From the NCBI GenBank assembly GCA_913009205.1, contig CAJVYC010000013.1, forward strand, positions 1 to 64,000: a stretch of 64,000 nt of DNA, written 5' to 3'. Source of the stretch: an uncultured Fluviicola sp. (GTDB lineage: Bacteria > Bacteroidota > Bacteroidia > Flavobacteriales_D > Crocinitomicaceae). The notes beneath the pieces are model-generated. The model was not told the DNA's origin. It saw nothing but the letters and a program-made list of their open reading frames with translations, and searched no databases. A program made the translations under genes and the position numbers. Shown here piece by piece: positions 27,918 through 35,469 of the stretch; the stretch's first letter is position 1, and each line of letters begins with the position of its first letter.

Positions 27918-27941
27918 AATTGCACCTTGACTTTGAAGCCG

Positions 27942-27949
27942 CAAAGGTA
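27942..27949 (-). promoter_or_regulatory. -7 promoter element of leuS
   Basis: TACCTTTG on the minus strand matches TAnnTTTG, about 25 bp before the leuS ATG. Confidence 0.6.
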
Positions 27950-28340
27950 AAAGAAAAAGCGATAGCTTTTGATAGCCAAGCGGTAGTATAGGCAGGCAGT
28001 GTTTAGATTTTTACCACAGAGGCACTGTTTTCAACACTGTTTTGACACAAGATTCACACAAATGTCAATCACCATGGTTTGACGGAGACTTGTTGTGCTA
28101 GTTACATTTTTTCAACTGTTGAGAAATCATTGTCTCTTTTGAATAGATGTTGCTGTGTGGACATTTTAACCACAAAGTCACGATGGCACTATTTTAAGTG
28201 TATTGGTTTTGGCACTAGAATTTTTTGAGAAAAAATTAATGATGTTTCATCAATTTTAATTCAGATTCTCAAAGGAAAGCCGTCTAACATCCAAAAGTGA
28301 GGAATGAACGATTCAAAAGACGCAACCGTTCTAATTAATC
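27950..28340. other. Non-coding divergent spacer with degenerate repeats
   Basis: About 390 bp between divergent genes with no convincing ORF. It holds a small hairpin AAAAGC/GCTTTT (27954-27969), two related words (TTTTTACCACAGAGGCAC near 28010 and TTTTAACCACAAAGTCAC near 28165) and a copy of the dispersed word TCTAACATCCAAAAG at 28283-28297. These look like decayed intergenic repeats. Confidence 0.4.
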
Positions 28341-28367
28341 CCGTCTAAAATGTTATTTTTACTTACT

Positions 28368-30578
28368 ATGTTGCGCAAGCCTCTCTTTATTATTCTCTCC
28401 ATCCTTCTTTTGACTGGATCAGATTTGTTTGGGCAAGACTCTCACGAACAGCAGATTATTCGATCCATAGCTACGGAAAAAAACAAAAAAAAGCGCTTTA
28501 GTCACATCATGACTTTAGGGCAATACTACAAGGAAAATAATATTGATCGTGCGGATTCAATTCGTTCCGTGATTGTTAGGGAAAGTCGAAACTTTGAGGA
28601 TTCGATTCGCTTTGGAGCGCTATTCTACAATGCCGAAGTTGCGCTCATATTGGGTGATTTAGATGAATACCACAATACAATTCTGGCGTGTCAACCCTTT
28701 TTAAATAAATTGAAAAGTCCCGGAATTCAATTCAAGGTTTACCGACATCTAGGCTATTACCATAGCAACCAACAAGAGTATGAAACGGCCAAATTTTACC
28801 TGAAACTTTCATTGAAGAAGGCTTTACGTTTGCGCGATGTCTCCAAGCAATCTGAAGCGTATCGATATTTAGGATTGAATTATATGAATTCCAATCAAAA
28901 AGATTCGGCTCTCTATTATTCGGACAAAGCAATTAGTACTGGAAGAAGAAGTGGGAATAAAGCAGTACTTTCTCAGGCCTTTAACGTTAAGGCAGAAGTT
29001 TATGAATTTTTCGGCCAAATTGAATTAAGTGTTGCCAAAAATTTTATCAGCCGCCAACTTGCTGAGGAAATTAACAACCACCTTCTTTTAGCGAAATATT
29101 ATCGCGAAATTGGTTATTCTCAAAAGCAGATTTATAACCTTAAAGATGCCGAGAAAAATTTCAGAAAATCTTTAGAACATTCAAGGCTAATATACGACAA
29201 ACGGCAAATGGCACTGGCTCTAACCAACTTGGCATCCGTTCAGTTGGATAAAAAACAATTTAAAAAAGCGATAGCAAATTCACAGCGCTCCATCTTGTAC
29301 TTAACGGATTTGAACGATTTAAATGGTTTGGGGGAAACACACAACATTCTTGGTATGGTCTACCAAAAGCAGAACGATTATACAAAAGCCTCAAACAATT
29401 TCAATCAAGCCCTAATCTATTACGAATCCACGAGTAACAGGGAGAAAATGGCAGGGGTTTACCATAATGTTGGTACCGTTTTTAAGGAACGCGGAAAGTA
29501 TACGACTGCCTTAAATTACTTGAACAGATCTGTAGAAATTAGAGAACAATACGGAGCAAAAAACCAAATTTACAATACTTACAGGGTGATTGCTGATGTT
29601 TATAAGGACATCGATAATACGGCTGAGTCACTTAAGTATATGGAGCTGTATCTCAATTATATAGATAGCAATACCATATTGCAAGCGGCTAACAAAATTG
29701 CAGAGTTAAGTGAATCATATAATTCAGCACAGCGCGAAAAAATAAATTCGTCGTTAAAAGATTCCCTCATCAGACAAGGGAGCCAAAAAGAAGTTACCGC
29801 TACCCGACTTGAAAACAGTCAACTGAGAAATAATTTTCAGATGTACATTATTATCGCTTTCATTATCATTATCGTGATGGCTGGCCTCATTATATTTTAC
29901 GGCTGGAATCAGACAAAAATTAAGCAGCAACGAAAGGAGGCAGAAATGTCCCAAACACTTTTGAGGACTCAGATGAATCCTCACTTTGTCTTCAACGCAA
30001 TGTCGGTTATACAAAGTTATATCTTCGATCATGACACGGAAAACTCTTCCAAATTCTTGGTCAATTTTTCCAGACTCATGCGACTTATTCTGGAGAACTC
30101 ACCGAAGGAGCACATTCCGATTCCCACTGAAGTTGAGATTTTAGAAAAGTATTTATCAATGCAGAAATTGAGATTCCAAGAGCGTTTCGAATACTCAATT
30201 GATGCGAATTTCGATTTGTATGATGAAAGCGCGAACATTCCACCAATGATTACGCAACCGTTTATTGAAAACGCCATTGAACACGGACAATTGCATACTG
30301 TTGAAGGTGGATTTATATCTGTGACTTTTACAAAAAGTGAAGGCATGTTAATTATTTCTATCGTTGACAATGGCGTCGGTAGGAAGGGATCCAGCATCAA
30401 TAAGAAAAGCTCTGCTCATAAAAGCATGGCAATGGAGATCACACGAGATCGAATTGAAAACCTAAATAAGAAGTACAAGACAGACGGATCCTTAGTCGTA
30501 GAAGACTATAATAAAGAATTGGAAATTGGCACAAAAGTGTTAATTTCACTGCCATACACCACTGAATCAAATCGTTAA
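28368..30578 (+). CDS. TPR-containing LytS-type sensor histidine kinase
   Basis: 736 residues from the second ATG (MLRKPLFIILSILLLTGS), chosen because it opens a compact signal peptide; the ATG at 28350 adds six residues. Residues about 25-480 are tandem TPR repeats (for example LAKYYREIGYSQ, GLGETHNILGMVYQKQNDYTKA), predicted periplasmic. A transmembrane helix lies at about 490-512. The cytoplasmic His_kinase domain has QMNPHFVFNAMSVIQSYI (phospho-acceptor His near 538), and the ATPase domain has FIENAIEHGQ and DNGVGRKG. It presumably phosphorylates the LytTR regulator encoded 18 bp downstream. The signal is unknown. Confidence 0.9.
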   Translation: MLRKPLFIILSILLLTGSDLFGQDSHEQQIIRSIATEKNKKKRFSHIMTLGQYYKENNIDRADSIRSVIVRESRNFEDSIRFGALFYNAEVALILGDLDEYHNTILACQPFLNKLKSPGIQFKVYRHLGYYHSNQQEYETAKFYLKLSLKKALRLRDVSKQSEAYRYLGLNYMNSNQKDSALYYSDKAISTGRRSGNKAVLSQAFNVKAEVYEFFGQIELSVAKNFISRQLAEEINNHLLLAKYYREIGYSQKQIYNLKDAEKNFRKSLEHSRLIYDKRQMALALTNLASVQLDKKQFKKAIANSQRSILYLTDLNDLNGLGETHNILGMVYQKQNDYTKASNNFNQALIYYESTSNREKMAGVYHNVGTVFKERGKYTTALNYLNRSVEIREQYGAKNQIYNTYRVIADVYKDIDNTAESLKYMELYLNYIDSNTILQAANKIAELSESYNSAQREKINSSLKDSLIRQGSQKEVTATRLENSQLRNNFQMYIIIAFIIIIVMAGLIIFYGWNQTKIKQQRKEAEMSQTLLRTQMNPHFVFNAMSVIQSYIFDHDTENSSKFLVNFSRLMRLILENSPKEHIPIPTEVEILEKYLSMQKLRFQERFEYSIDANFDLYDESANIPPMITQPFIENAIEHGQLHTVEGGFISVTFTKSEGMLIISIVDNGVGRKGSSINKKSSAHKSMAMEITRDRIENLNKKYKTDGSLVVEDYNKELEIGTKVLISLPYTTESNR

Positions 30579-30596
30579 TATTAAAAATGAATAACT

Positions 30597-31343
30597 ATGA
30601 AGAAGATTCTAATTATTGATGATGAAAATCGTACAAGAGATTTAATTGCTAAAATGATTGACTCCTTTGGATTTGATGTCGAAACGATTCCTGAAGGTGA
30701 AAGCGTTCAGTCGGGAATTAAGGCGATCGAAACACACAATCCGGATATCGTATTTATAGATATTCAAATGCCAGATGGAACTGGGTTTGATGTGATCCGT
30801 TCCATTGAAAACAAAAAATTCGAAGTTATATTCATTACTGCTCACGAGGAGTTTGCCATTAAAGCAATCAAGTTCAGTGCTTTGGATTACTTATTAAAAC
30901 CTGTTGATACAAGTGAATTAAAAGCGGCATTGGAGAAAGCACTGGCTGTTATTGAAGAAAATAATAATGGGTATTCACAATTTGATGCTTTACAAAAAAA
31001 CATTATTCCCAATGAGAAACGAAGGTTGGTTTTGAAAACTCAACAAAGCGTACATGTTGTGGAGCTTGATCAAATTATCAGATGTGAGGCAGATAGAAAC
31101 TATACCTCTTTCTTCCTATTGGACGATAAAAAGATCCTTGTTTCAAAAACATTAAAGGAGTATGAAATCCTATTATCAGGATACAATTTCCTTCGTGTTC
31201 AGCAATCTCACCTTATTAATGTTAGTTATGTCGACAGGTATGATAAGAAGAATGGCGGAGCAGTTGTTATGAAAAACGGAGATGAAGTTCCATTGTCCCC
31301 AGCCAAGAGAGAGCTGTTTTTCAAGAAATTAGAGAACTTATAA
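30597..31343 (+). CDS. LytTR-family response regulator
   Basis: 248 residues. N-terminal receiver domain with acidic pair Asp8/Asp9, phospho-acceptor Asp55 in FIDIQMPDG, the conserved Thr in FITAH, and Lys in LLKPVD. C-terminal LytTR DNA-binding domain at about 140-245 (IIRCEADRNYTSFFL, FLRVQQSHLINVSYV). It lies 18 bp behind the TPR-kinase gene on the same strand and is its expected partner. LytTR proteins act as transcription regulators at direct repeats; the target genes are not evident. A non-coding RNA candidate follows directly. Confidence 0.95.
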   Translation: MKKILIIDDENRTRDLIAKMIDSFGFDVETIPEGESVQSGIKAIETHNPDIVFIDIQMPDGTGFDVIRSIENKKFEVIFITAHEEFAIKAIKFSALDYLLKPVDTSELKAALEKALAVIEENNNGYSQFDALQKNIIPNEKRRLVLKTQQSVHVVELDQIIRCEADRNYTSFFLLDDKKILVSKTLKEYEILLSGYNFLRVQQSHLINVSYVDRYDKKNGGAVVMKNGDEVPLSPAKRELFFKKLENL

Positions 31344-31397
31344 AACAAAAAATCGCTGAAAATGGTTATATGTTCAATTATACCTAGTCGATATTCA

Positions 31398-31426
31398 TTG
31401 ACCACCTTTCGATCAGAATAAATTTG
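31398..31426 (+). promoter_or_regulatory. Full Bacteroidota promoter with no ORF downstream
   Basis: TTG (31398-31400), an 18-bp spacer, then TAAATTTG (31419-31426): both boxes of the TTG-N(17-23)-TAnnTTTG consensus at good spacing. It lies 55 bp after the response regulator stop and points into a region without an ORF. Confidence 0.65.
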
Positions 31427-31431
31427 GTATA

Positions 31432-31622
31432 CTTACTAATAAGAAATAAGGAGAAATGTCAGGAAGTTTCTTTTAGTTCCGCTTTGAAATATTAGAAGTT
31501 ATGCTGCTTGGAGAGGCAGTTTCATTTTCTAGTTTGATTAAAGAGTATAACAGTTCTTAAAACTTCTGATTTTAAAGCAGTGCTTCGGTGCAAGGCTTAA
31601 AGAAAATTCCTGATTTTTTTTG
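31432..31622 (+). ncRNA. Candidate structured non-coding RNA, about 190 nt, 6S-like layout
   Basis: It starts just after the consensus promoter. TCAGGAAGTTTCTTT (31459-31473) pairs with AAAGAAAATTCCTGA (31599-31613) at 14 of 15 positions, and eight T residues (31614-31621) follow directly, so the long-range stem doubles as terminator. Further pairings inside are GCTTTG (31481-31486) with CAAGGC (31591-31596), and an apical helix AGAAGTTATGCT (31494-31505) with AGTATAAC (31544-31551) and TTCT (31554-31557). One long rod with internal bulges and about 190 nt length resembles 6S RNA. No ORF is present. The 6S assignment is inference. Confidence 0.5.
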
Positions 31623-31719
31623 TTTCTAGTTTTACGTTAAGGTTTAATTCTTCTTTACTACAGAAGAAATTGTTGTTACACTACTTCGGTAAGATGACTT
31701 ACTACTTTTAAATAGGAAA

Positions 31720-31750
31720 AGTGTTAATGGAGATTAGCGCTTTTTTTATT
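31720..31750 (+). terminator. Rho-independent terminator overlapping the convergent gene's stop
   Basis: A 9-bp stem AGTGTTAAT (31720-31728) / ATTAGCGCT (31733-31741), two G-U wobbles, loop GGAG, then TTTTTTTATTTT. The T-run covers the stop codon of the convergent cyclase gene. It is a second stop signal for rightward transcripts. Confidence 0.75.
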
Positions 31751-32492
31751 TTATAGCGTATAGAACCGGGCGACTAGGTGCCGCATCATTATTGAAAGGT
31801 GCTACTTGAAAGCTTAAAATGTACTTTCCATCCTTAATCACATTATCGACATAAATAAGTTCAGTAATCGTTCTTTTAAAGTTCGGTGCTTGTGGTACTT
31901 CCCAAAATGCATGATGAAATGCCAAAGCCCCACCATCGCTCTCGCGGTCAACAGAAGGCAAATCGATCAATAAATGTTCAATCCCGTTTTCTAACAACAC
32001 ATTAACGCATTCCACATCTAAGTAAGGTGGATTCGATTCAGAATAGTTCTTAGTTGTCTTTACTCTATCGTTTGGCATTGTTCTAATTACCAGGGCTTCC
32101 CCTTGAAAATTGATCTTCCTCATTTGATCCGGAGTAATGATAAAATCAATATCTCCATTTGCTTGCTCAACACGTTTTGGTAAAATTGAAACCAATGTAG
32201 CCTCGAAAAAGTAATTTTTCAATACATCATTTATCGAATGAACCTCTTCTGTTATGTGTCCCAAACACTCCGTGTGCGTCCCATGTCCATGCGGATTAAA
32301 ATAAATATCCCTGAAATTTACAGCACCACCTTCTTTTACAGAACCAATATAATTTTCTGTTCTAACCGGTTCAAATCTCGGTACATCAACATACCAAGCC
32401 CTTGGGTTTCTAGCGTCATTAGTGAGCGGTATAGATAAATCCAATGGAGAATTGGTATCTATAAATTGATTGTTACTTAGGTATAATTTCAT
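31746..32492 (-). CDS. Cyclase/kynurenine-formamidase-like metal-dependent hydrolase
   Basis: 248 residues. The cyclase family motif is HGHGTHTECLGH near residues 68-79, a variant of HGTHxDxPxH that binds the catalytic metal. The C-terminal part has IDLPSVDRESDGGALAFHHAFW. Family members hydrolyse N-formylkynurenine or open cyclic amides. Substrate is not predictable here, and no tryptophan-degradation gene is adjacent. No signal peptide, so probably cytosolic. Family length is about 210-260, so the gene is intact. It is convergent with the kinase/regulator/ncRNA unit. Confidence 0.8.
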   Translation of the reverse strand: MKLYLSNNQFIDTNSPLDLSIPLTNDARNPRAWYVDVPRFEPVRTENYIGSVKEGGAVNFRDIYFNPHGHGTHTECLGHITEEVHSINDVLKNYFFEATLVSILPKRVEQANGDIDFIITPDQMRKINFQGEALVIRTMPNDRVKTTKNYSESNPPYLDVECVNVLLENGIEHLLIDLPSVDRESDGGALAFHHAFWEVPQAPNFKRTITELIYVDNVIKDGKYILSFQVAPFNNDAAPSRPVLYAIK

Positions 32493-32553
32493 ATTAATCG
32501 AAGGTACTTATTTCATCTTTCAAAGCAATAATAAAAAATAAACTTTACTTATT

Positions 32554-32584
32554 TATTTACCATGGTAAATATTACGTACATTTG
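32554..32584 (+). promoter_or_regulatory. 18-bp operator-like palindrome and -7 element upstream of the YceI gene
   Basis: TATTTACCATGGTAAATA (32554-32571) is a perfect 18-bp palindrome ending 5 bp before TACATTTG (32577-32584), a TAnnTTTG match. The ATG follows 22 bp later. The palindrome covers the spacer and -33 region, the position expected for a dimeric repressor or activator. Confidence 0.65.
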
Positions 32585-32606
32585 CCGAAATAAAAAACAA
32601 TAAGTT

Positions 32607-33221
32607 ATGAAAAAGATAGTATTTTTAATGATGGCTGCAGTTACATTAACAGCTGTTTCGTGTTCAATAGACGCTGACAAAAATGAAGAAGAGAAAGAAA
32701 AAGTTGAAGCTATAACATATACACTTGACGCTTCAAAATCGACATTAACTTGGGCTCATGCTGAGCATCAGGGAACTGTTTCAATTAGCGAAGGCTCAAT
32801 GACAATGGAGGGTGAAAAGTTATCTTCTGGTTCTTTCAAAATTGACATGAATTCAATTGCAAGCACTGATTTAGCAGAGCCAAAAGCGACGTACCTTGCA
32901 GGTCACTTAACAGGAACAATGCCAGATGAAGAACACCCAGTAAACTTGGCCTTCAATACACCTGCATTTCCAAATGTTGGCGTAACTTTAGGAGATTATT
33001 CTGATGGCAACCTAGATTTGACATTGGATATTTTAGGACAGGAGTTAAAGAAAACTGTTACTGCGAAAATTTCTGCTGACGAAAATGGAGCTTCAATTAA
33101 AAGTTCATTCGAACTTGATTTAACTTCATTAGGAATTATGCTATTGATGCCAGATCCAGAAACTGGAGAAGGAATCAGTCCAATGGTTAGATTTGAATTA
33201 CACGCTGCTTTAACTAAATAA
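32607..33221 (+). CDS. YceI-family lipoprotein
   Basis: 204 residues. Lipoprotein signal MKKIVFLMMAAVTLTAVSC with lipobox TAVSC (Cys19), an acidic linker, then a lipocalin-like YceI domain: TLDASKSTLTWAHAEHQGTV, SGSFKIDMNSI, and KKTVTAKISADENGASIKSS. YceI proteins bind isoprenoid or other lipidic ligands in a beta-barrel. It is anchored to a membrane instead of being free in the periplasm. An 18-bp palindrome at its promoter suggests specific regulation. Followed by a strong terminator, so monocistronic. Confidence 0.85.
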   Translation: MKKIVFLMMAAVTLTAVSCSIDADKNEEEKEKVEAITYTLDASKSTLTWAHAEHQGTVSISEGSMTMEGEKLSSGSFKIDMNSIASTDLAEPKATYLAGHLTGTMPDEEHPVNLAFNTPAFPNVGVTLGDYSDGNLDLTLDILGQELKKTVTAKISADENGASIKSSFELDLTSLGIMLLMPDPETGEGISPMVRFELHAALTK

Positions 33222-33241
33222 GGAACTAACAAAAAAATATT

Positions 33242-33280
33242 AAAGCCTTCGCTCCATTTTCATGGTGCGAAGGCTTTTTT
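33242..33280 (+). terminator. Rho-independent terminator after the YceI gene
   Basis: An 11-bp perfect stem AAAGCCTTCGC / GCGAAGGCTTT enclosing a further CCAT/ATGG pairing, followed by TTTTTTAT. Confidence 0.92.
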
Positions 33281-33326
33281 ATGTCCATAAGTTTCTTCCA
33301 ATCGAAATGATTTGTTTCTTTGATCT

Positions 33327-33944
33327 GTGATAGATGAAAAAATACACAATATCATTTTCGACTTTGGAGGAGTAATCATTAACATCGATTATGAGATAAC
33401 GATTGAAGCATTCAAAAAATTGGGTATTGATAATTTTGAGGTTTTATACTCCCAAGCGAGTCAATCCAACTTATTCGATGACATTGAAACGGGTAAAATA
33501 TCACCTCAACACTTCATCAATGGACTGTTAGAGCTTTTACCAAGTGGAATTAGTCCGAATAAGGTAGTTCATGCCTGGAACGCAATGTTGTTAGATATTC
33601 CAAAGGATCGAATTGAGCTTTTGCAGAAACTTTCAGCAAAATACCGCATATTCCTTCTTAGCAACACGAACTCCATTCATATCGACGCAGCCTTAAGGAC
33701 GTGGAAGAAAGTCTCTGAAACACCAATAGAATCGATTTTTGAGAAAATCTACTTCTCGCACATGGTCGGAATGCGTAAACCAAATATAGAAATCTTTGAT
33801 TATGTCTGTGAACAGCATAAATTGAATAAGCGAGAAACCTTATTTTTAGATGATTCCATTCAACACATTGAAGGTGCTAAAAAGTCAGGATTGCATACAC
33901 TTCACTTAACCGGCGGATTAGATATTCAAGACGTTTTTTCCTGA
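33327..33944 (+). CDS. HAD-superfamily hydrolase (phosphatase-like)
   Basis: 205 residues from a GTG start; no in-frame ATG precedes the first motif. HAD motif I is FDFGGVIINID (nucleophile Asp, residues 11-13 region), motif II LLSNTN, motif III Lys in MRKPNIEIF, motif IV LFLDDSIQHIEGAK. This is the subfamily around YihX-like sugar phosphatases and epoxide-hydrolase N-terminal phosphatases; the substrate is unknown. Cytosolic. Its 3' end overlaps the convergent methylmalonyl-CoA epimerase gene by 19 bp. Confidence 0.85.
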   Translation: MIDEKIHNIIFDFGGVIINIDYEITIEAFKKLGIDNFEVLYSQASQSNLFDDIETGKISPQHFINGLLELLPSGISPNKVVHAWNAMLLDIPKDRIELLQKLSAKYRIFLLSNTNSIHIDAALRTWKKVSETPIESIFEKIYFSHMVGMRKPNIEIFDYVCEQHKLNKRETLFLDDSIQHIEGAKKSGLHTLHLTGGLDIQDVFS

Positions 33945-34333
33945 CACAACTCTACCAACAAACCTTTGGTTGATTTAGGATGTAAAAAAGCAATCCTTTT
34001 GTTGTCCGCTCCAGATTTTGGAGTCGCGTGAATCAGTTGAAACCCTTCAGATTCAAGTCGTATTAATTCCTCATTTATATTATCCACTTCAAAAGCAATA
34101 TGATGAAAGCCACCTTTGTTTTTGGCTAGGAACTTAGCAATAGCCGAATCTTTATTTGTTGCTTCGAGCAATTCAATCTTCGATTCACCGACTTTCAAAA
34201 AAGCAGTTCTTACGCCTTCAGACACAACAATTTCCTCCTTATAAACCTTTGAACCAAGTAAAGCTTCAAATATTGGCAACGCACTTTCCAAGTTGTCTAC
34301 GGCGATTCCGAGATGTTCGATTCTTTTTATCAT
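33926..34333 (-). CDS. mce: Methylmalonyl-CoA epimerase
   Basis: 135 residues, the family's usual size, in the vicinal-oxygen-chelate fold. Conserved features are IEHLGIAVDNLE at the start (metal His), TAFLKVGESKIELLE (metal Glu), GGFHHIAFEVDNI (metal His) and KGLLVELCQ at the end (metal Glu). It interconverts (R)- and (S)-methylmalonyl-CoA on the route between propionyl-CoA and succinyl-CoA. The mutase is not in the window. The start lies right after a terminator on the same strand, so its own promoter or readthrough must supply transcription. Confidence 0.93.
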   Translation of the reverse strand: MIKRIEHLGIAVDNLESALPIFEALLGSKVYKEEIVVSEGVRTAFLKVGESKIELLEATNKDSAIAKFLAKNKGGFHHIAFEVDNINEELIRLESEGFQLIHATPKSGADNKRIAFLHPKSTKGLLVELCQEKTS

Positions 34334-34338
34334 AGCAT

Positions 34339-34382
34339 AAAAAACCCTCTCTCGTTTCGATTAACCGATATGAGAGAGGGTT
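34339..34382 (-). terminator. Rho-independent terminator between the small secreted-protein gene and mce
   Basis: A perfect 11-bp stem AACCCTCTCTC (34343-34353) / GAGAGAGGGTT (34372-34382) with an 18-nt loop. On the minus strand the stem is followed by TTTTATG. The ATG of mce lies only a few bases past the T-run. Confidence 0.85.
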
Positions 34383-34401
34383 CAATTTTTTTATATCTGG
34401 A

Positions 34402-35199
34402 TTAGTTCTTAATGAACTTCTCGTTTACATTATCAAAGTTGATATAATAAACACCTCTAAGAAGATTTGAACAGTTCACCGAAGAACCTACACCCTTCTT
34501 AACGATATTACCATAAGCATCGTAAATTTCGTATCTCGTTTCGATAAGGGCAGAGTTCGCTAAAAACTTGATTTCATTCTTTACTTTAGCTGGAGTCTTT
34601 ATTACAGTGAGAGAACTCGACGTAAATTTCTTTTCTTCAGAAGGACGTTTTGTTCCAGAATGATCCGTTTGTACAATTCTTACTGTGTTTTCTCCAGAGT
34701 GAGGTGATACCTGAAACTCATATGAGTTTTCTCCTCCTGAACCTTTTCCTGCAACTTCACCAACAGCAACCCATTTGTTCCATCTGTATTGCTCAATAAC
34801 AAATGGTAACTTACCTTGCTCATCTGTTGTCTTCCAAGTAAATTTTCCGTCATCCGAAACTTTCATGTCAACACCATTGTAAGTAGATCTAGGCAAAAGA
34901 ACCTCGGGATTTAAAATTTTTGGCTTACAACCGTCATTGTGCTCAATAACAATAAAAACAGGTTCCCCTATTTCGATGTTAAACATAGAGAAGTCGATTT
35001 CAAACGCTCCCATACTTGTTCCACCTGGCATAATGTCACCATTAATAGTAACTTTCGTGGCACAATAACCAAACCCTTCATCATCCATTGGGTTTTGAAC
35101 GTACAGGTTCTTCCCTTGATAGGTTCCTTCTACAGAAAGCGCGGCCATGGATGAAACGCTTAATAGACAAATTACCAGCACAAATAAAAAATTCTTCAT
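34402..35199 (-). CDS. Secreted protein with T9SS-like C-terminal domain
   Basis: 265 residues from the ATG that opens a signal peptide (MKNFLFVLVICLLSVSSMA); a longer frame upstream adds 15 non-signal residues. The middle is beta-rich, with no recognised family. The last 70 residues (RYEIYDAYGNIVKKGVG, LRGVYYINFDN, EKFIKN) have the strand pattern of a T9SS type A sorting domain without the usual FPNP opening. Secretion to the surface is therefore probable but not certain. A terminator follows; the upstream gap of 270 bp holds nothing recognisable. Confidence 0.7.
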   Translation of the reverse strand: MKNFLFVLVICLLSVSSMAALSVEGTYQGKNLYVQNPMDDEGFGYCATKVTINGDIMPGGTSMGAFEIDFSMFNIEIGEPVFIVIEHNDGCKPKILNPEVLLPRSTYNGVDMKVSDDGKFTWKTTDEQGKLPFVIEQYRWNKWVAVGEVAGKGSGGENSYEFQVSPHSGENTVRIVQTDHSGTKRPSEEKKFTSSSLTVIKTPAKVKNEIKFLANSALIETRYEIYDAYGNIVKKGVGSSVNCSNLLRGVYYINFDNVNEKFIKN

Positions 35200-35469
35200 A
35201 TTATACTTTCCGTATGAACAGTTTTCCAATCTGGCTAAATACAACTTAATCTGACATACTTAGCTTTAATTCAACGTTAAATATAATACCTTTTTAATTT
35301 ATAAGCACGTTTTCAAACAAAAAAGATTGAGCAAACGCTTGTCTAGAAATCCACTCTGTTCAGAAGAAACACCATTTTGTTCATGGGCTTTCTTCATAAT
35401 ATTTGGAACGACCCATTTAGCAGATTTTTATTATCCTTGTAAAACTAAAAACCAATTGAACTGAACTGG

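Noticed and set aside
28354-28361. TATTTTTA as promoter of the histidine kinase gene
   Set aside because: It overlaps the first ATG and would place the transcript start at the chosen ATG; it also misses the final G of TAnnTTTG.
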